Below are positions 4,380-6,157 of a stretch of 6,157 bases of DNA, in pieces. The DNA is from Parcubacteria group bacterium GW2011_GWB1_44_7 (GTDB lineage: Bacteria; Patescibacteria; Paceibacteria; UBA9973; DSPV01). The translations under genes were made by a program, and so were the position numbers. Numbering within the stretch: position 1 is the first letter of the stretch; each line of letters begins with the position of its first letter. Location: contig LCJJ01000035.1 in the NCBI GenBank assembly GCA_000999175.1, positions 1-6,157 of the forward strand, in the 5' to 3' direction. Below the pieces are notes generated by a model. The model ran no database searches. It saw only the letters and a program-made list of their open reading frames with translations, and had not been told where the DNA came from.

Positions 4380-4451
4380 TGCGGGCGCATGGAATCGGAC
4401 CATGAACCTCTGTCTTATCAGGACAGCGTTCTACCATTGAACTACGCCCGC
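4380..4451 (-). tRNA. tRNA-Ile(GAT)
   Basis: Minus-strand tRNA with acceptor GCGGGCG/CGCCCGC, A73, anticodon stem CTGTC/GACAG and loop CTGATAA, giving GAT (AUC/AUU). D-arm GTTC/GAAC. The T-arm CATGG/CCATG has loop TCCGATT, so position 55 is C where nearly all tRNAs have U (pseudouridine). The acceptor and D-arm resemble bacterial tRNA-Gly bodies, but anticodon and A73 fit isoleucine. CCA is not encoded. It has its own promoter with a leader of only a few nt, and the frameshifted 100-aa gene follows. Confidence 0.93.
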
Positions 4452-4462
4452 AATTTTTTTAA

Positions 4463-4491
4463 ATAATATCAAATAAAAAAGGTTTTGTAAA
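4463..4491 (-). promoter_or_regulatory. Promoter of tRNA-Ile and the gene behind it
   Basis: Minus-strand -35 TTTACA (4486-4491), 17-bp spacer, -10 TATTAT (4463-4468). Each hexamer matches the consensus at five of six positions. The predicted start near 4456 gives a leader of about 5 nt to the tRNA. Confidence 0.75.
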
Positions 4492-4520
4492 TTGAATAAA
4501 AGCCTGTTATTTGGTATTTA
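4492..4520 (+). promoter_or_regulatory. comEC promoter (leaderless geometry)
   Basis: -35 TTGAAT (4492-4497), 17-bp spacer ending in TGG, and -10 TATTTA (4515-4520), i.e. an extended -10 with a weak hexamer. Six nt separate it from ATG 4527, predicting +1 at the start codon. Its -35 directly abuts the -35 of the divergent tRNA-Ile promoter. Confidence 0.5.
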
Positions 4521-4526
4521 TACATC

Positions 4527-6149
4527 ATGAAAGTTTTGCACAAATCTGAAATTTTATTTTTTCTGTTGTTGGCTTTTTCAGGAGGAATTTTTATGGCGTC
4601 TTTTGTGCCCGTTTCATATAGTTTTATTTTGGTTTTAATAATTATAAGCATCGGAATTATTGGCATTTCGGCATATCACAAAACATTTTCCCGCGCCGGA
4701 ATTTTGACTGGAGCTCTTTTATTAGTTTTTGCGCTGGGAATCGTCAGGTTTAATTATGTCAGTTTATCAAAAAATATTTTGAGTCAATTTAGCGACATTG
4801 AGGCTGGCGGCCCGCTTCGCCACGGTTTGGGTGAGGCAAGCAGGGGAGTGGCGGTTATTTTGAAAGGATATGTTGACGATGAGACGGTTTATCAAAACGG
4901 CAGGGCGCAGTTTGTTTTTAGGGTGAAACAAATTATCGTGCCGGATAAAATTATTGAAGTTGATGAACGAACCCAGATTTTCGCCAATGTTTTTCCGAAA
5001 TATCAATACGGAGATTTTTTGGAGATAAACGGCGCGCTCAAGACCCCGCAAAATTTTGATCCCGTACGAAGCAGGGGCACGCTGCGAGCCCTCGCGGCTT
5101 CGTACGGGATTGATTATGTAAATTATTTAAAGAAAGAGGGCGTAGCAACGACGATGTCTTTTCCGAAGATTAAAACAAGCAAGACCGCCGGATTGGGGTT
5201 GTTTGAGAAAATGAAGCTTGGTTTTTATAAAAAAATATTTATCGTTAAGGATAAATTTGAATTGGCGGTGAGTCGTTCTCTGGCCGAGCCGAACGCATCG
5301 TTTATAAACGGCATTTTACTGGGAAGCCGGCAGGAAATCCCTGACAAACTGAAAGAGGCGTTCAATAAAACCGGCACTTCGCATATTCTCGCCGTTTCCG
5401 GATATAACATCACCATAATCGCCGAAGCGGTTCTGTGGGCGCTGGTTTGGTTTTTTAAAAGGCGAAAAGCGTTCTGGCTCTCGGCGGGGTTGATTATTTT
5501 GTTTTCCGTTTTGACCGGCGCTTCGGCCTCGGTGGTGAGGGCGGCAATAATGGGGCTCTTGCTGTTGTTCGCTTCCGGCTACGGGCGCTTGTCCGACGCG
5601 AAAAATTCAATTGTTCTCGCCGGCGCGGCAATGGTATTTTTAAGCCCGATGATTCTGGTTTTTGACGTCGGTTTTCAGCTGTCATTTATGGCGGTGCTGG
5701 GGCTGGCTTATGTTTATCCGCTGTTAAATTATAAAACGGAAAAAATTTCAAAAATTGCCGGCCAGATTGGAGAATTTGTTAAGAGTTTGAAAGAAATTAT
5801 TTTGATGACCTTGTCGGCGCAATTTTTTGTATTCCCGTTGCTCATCTATTATTTTAAAAATTTGTCTTTGGTGTCGGTTGTCGCCAATGTTTTGGTTTTG
5901 CCTTTTGTTCCGGCGGCGATGCTGCTTGGATTTTTGTCTGGTTTGGCGGGGATAATTTTTGTTCCTCTCGGTCGTATTGTCGGTTTCGCGGCATGGGCGA
6001 TTACGGCGTATCAAATTAAAGTAATAGAATTTTTCGCGTCTCTGCCGTTTGCCTCGGTGGCGGTTTCTTTCACCTCGGTGACGCTTATCATAATTTATCC
6101 GATATTGTTTTTCGGATTGTGGCGGATGAAAAAGAGAATTCTTTTGTAA
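4527..6149 (+). CDS. comEC: ComEC/Rec2 family DNA-uptake channel protein
   Basis: ComEC forms the inner-membrane channel that passes single-stranded DNA into the cell during natural transformation. This 540-residue protein has N-terminal helices (about 8-75), an OB-like soluble segment (about 88-215: VILKGYVDDE, RAQFVFRVK, YGDFLEING), then the competence domain. Landmarks are NGILLGSR (261-268), HILAVSGYNI (286-295, family HLLAVSGLH), GASASVVRAA (331-340) and DVGFQLSF (380-387), followed by multiple helices to the end. The C-terminal metallo-beta-lactamase domain of full-length ComEC (about 750 residues) is absent; it could be a separate gene beyond the window edge. ATG 4527 fits the hydrophobic N-terminus; there is no Shine-Dalgarno motif and the promoter predicts a leaderless message. 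Residues 179-196 are encoded by an inserted palindromic element and are not part of the family fold; residues about 94-107 may be a second insertion. The reading frame is intact. Confidence 0.92.
   Translation: MKVLHKSEILFFLLLAFSGGIFMASFVPVSYSFILVLIIISIGIIGISAYHKTFSRAGILTGALLLVFALGIVRFNYVSLSKNILSQFSDIEAGGPLRHGLGEASRGVAVILKGYVDDETVYQNGRAQFVFRVKQIIVPDKIIEVDERTQIFANVFPKYQYGDFLEINGALKTPQNFDPVRSRGTLRALAASYGIDYVNYLKKEGVATTMSFPKIKTSKTAGLGLFEKMKLGFYKKIFIVKDKFELAVSRSLAEPNASFINGILLGSRQEIPDKLKEAFNKTGTSHILAVSGYNITIIAEAVLWALVWFFKRRKAFWLSAGLIILFSVLTGASASVVRAAIMGLLLLFASGYGRLSDAKNSIVLAGAAMVFLSPMILVFDVGFQLSFMAVLGLAYVYPLLNYKTEKISKIAGQIGEFVKSLKEIILMTLSAQFFVFPLLIYYFKNLSLVSVVANVLVLPFVPAAMLLGFLSGLAGIIFVPLGRIVGFAAWAITAYQIKVIEFFASLPFASVAVSFTSVTLIIIYPILFFGLWRMKKRILL
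4799..4853. repeat. Possible second inserted repeat unit in comEC
   Basis: A TGAGGC direct repeat (4799-4804, 4832-4837) is 33 bp apart, exactly 11 codons, and surrounds an imperfect hairpin GCTT..GCC / GGT..AAGC. AAGCAGGGG (4838-4846) also occurs in the palindromic insertion at 5069-5077, in the same codon frame (Ser-Arg-Gly). The segment encodes a low-complexity stretch GGPLRHGLGEASRG between the membrane helices and the OB-like domain. The insertion interpretation is tentative. Confidence 0.35.
5056..5114. mobile_element. 49-bp palindromic element inserted in frame in comEC, with a TTGAT target duplication
   Basis: The element (5061-5109) lies between two copies of TTGAT (5056-5060, 5110-5114). 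Its ends are perfectly inverted (5059-5072 with 5097-5110, 14 bp, partly overlapping the duplication), with an inner AGGG/CCCT pair (5073-5076, 5089-5092). Element plus one duplication is 54 bp, exactly 18 codons. Deleting it joins QNFD to YVNYLKKEGV, restoring the FDYxxYLxxxG motif usual in ComEC. It is too short to encode a transposase, so it would be mobilised in trans, like a MITE or REP-like unit. Confidence 0.7.
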
Positions 6150-6157
6150 AAATTGAC

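Noticed and set aside
5494..6014. Minus-strand open frames opposite comEC
   Set aside because: They are shadows of a well-supported gene and give arginine- and lysine-rich low-complexity proteins.

Overview
The window looks like a piece of a small, moderately AT-rich genome of a Candidate Phyla Radiation (Patescibacteria, probably Parcubacteria-like) bacterium. This is inferred from gene content and style: single tRNA genes strung between short intergenic gaps, no Shine-Dalgarno-like motif before any start, small single-pass or polytopic membrane proteins of unknown function, a TypA/BipA GTPase, and a ComEC channel protein with no C-terminal metallo-beta-lactamase domain. UGA is not read through in any recognised gene, so nothing suggests the recoded genetic code of Gracilibacteria. 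No database search was possible, so the taxonomy is a guess.

Layout. Positions 1-454 hold a tRNA-Ser(CGA) on the minus strand with a good promoter, then a non-coding gap with an extended -10 promoter facing right. Positions 455-918 (+) encode a small membrane-anchored, probably secreted protein broken by a one-base frameshift, closed by a 21-bp bidirectional terminator. Positions 997-2872 (+) hold a promoter, a leader with a terminator-like hairpin, and typA/bipA, which is interrupted by an in-frame TAA where about 24 codons are also missing. Positions 2905-3486 (-) carry tRNA-fMet, tRNA-Met/Ile2(CAT) and tRNA-Ser(TGA), separated by terminators and strong palindromes. Positions 3570-4451 (-) carry a four-helix membrane protein, a frameshifted 100-residue protein and tRNA-Ile(GAT). 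Positions 4527-6149 (+) encode ComEC.

All five tRNAs and the two hypothetical genes at 3570-4348 lie on the minus strand; typA, comEC and the anchored protein are on the plus strand. The two recognised proteins are unrelated: TypA is a ribosome-associated translational GTPase, and ComEC is the inner-membrane DNA channel of natural transformation. The tRNAs form small transcription units rather than one array.

The most notable observations are: (1) a 49-bp palindromic element inside comEC, flanked by a 5-bp direct repeat TTGAT, whose 54-bp net insertion keeps frame and whose removal restores a canonical ComEC FDYxxYL motif; (2) a perfect 19-bp inverted repeat that extends the acceptor stem of tRNA-Ser(TGA) through its encoded CCA; (3) three of five protein genes disrupted, two by what look like single-base losses, so either real decay or assembly error; (4) two promoters whose spacing predicts leaderless mRNAs; and (5) an initiator tRNA lacking the first of the three conserved G-C pairs.
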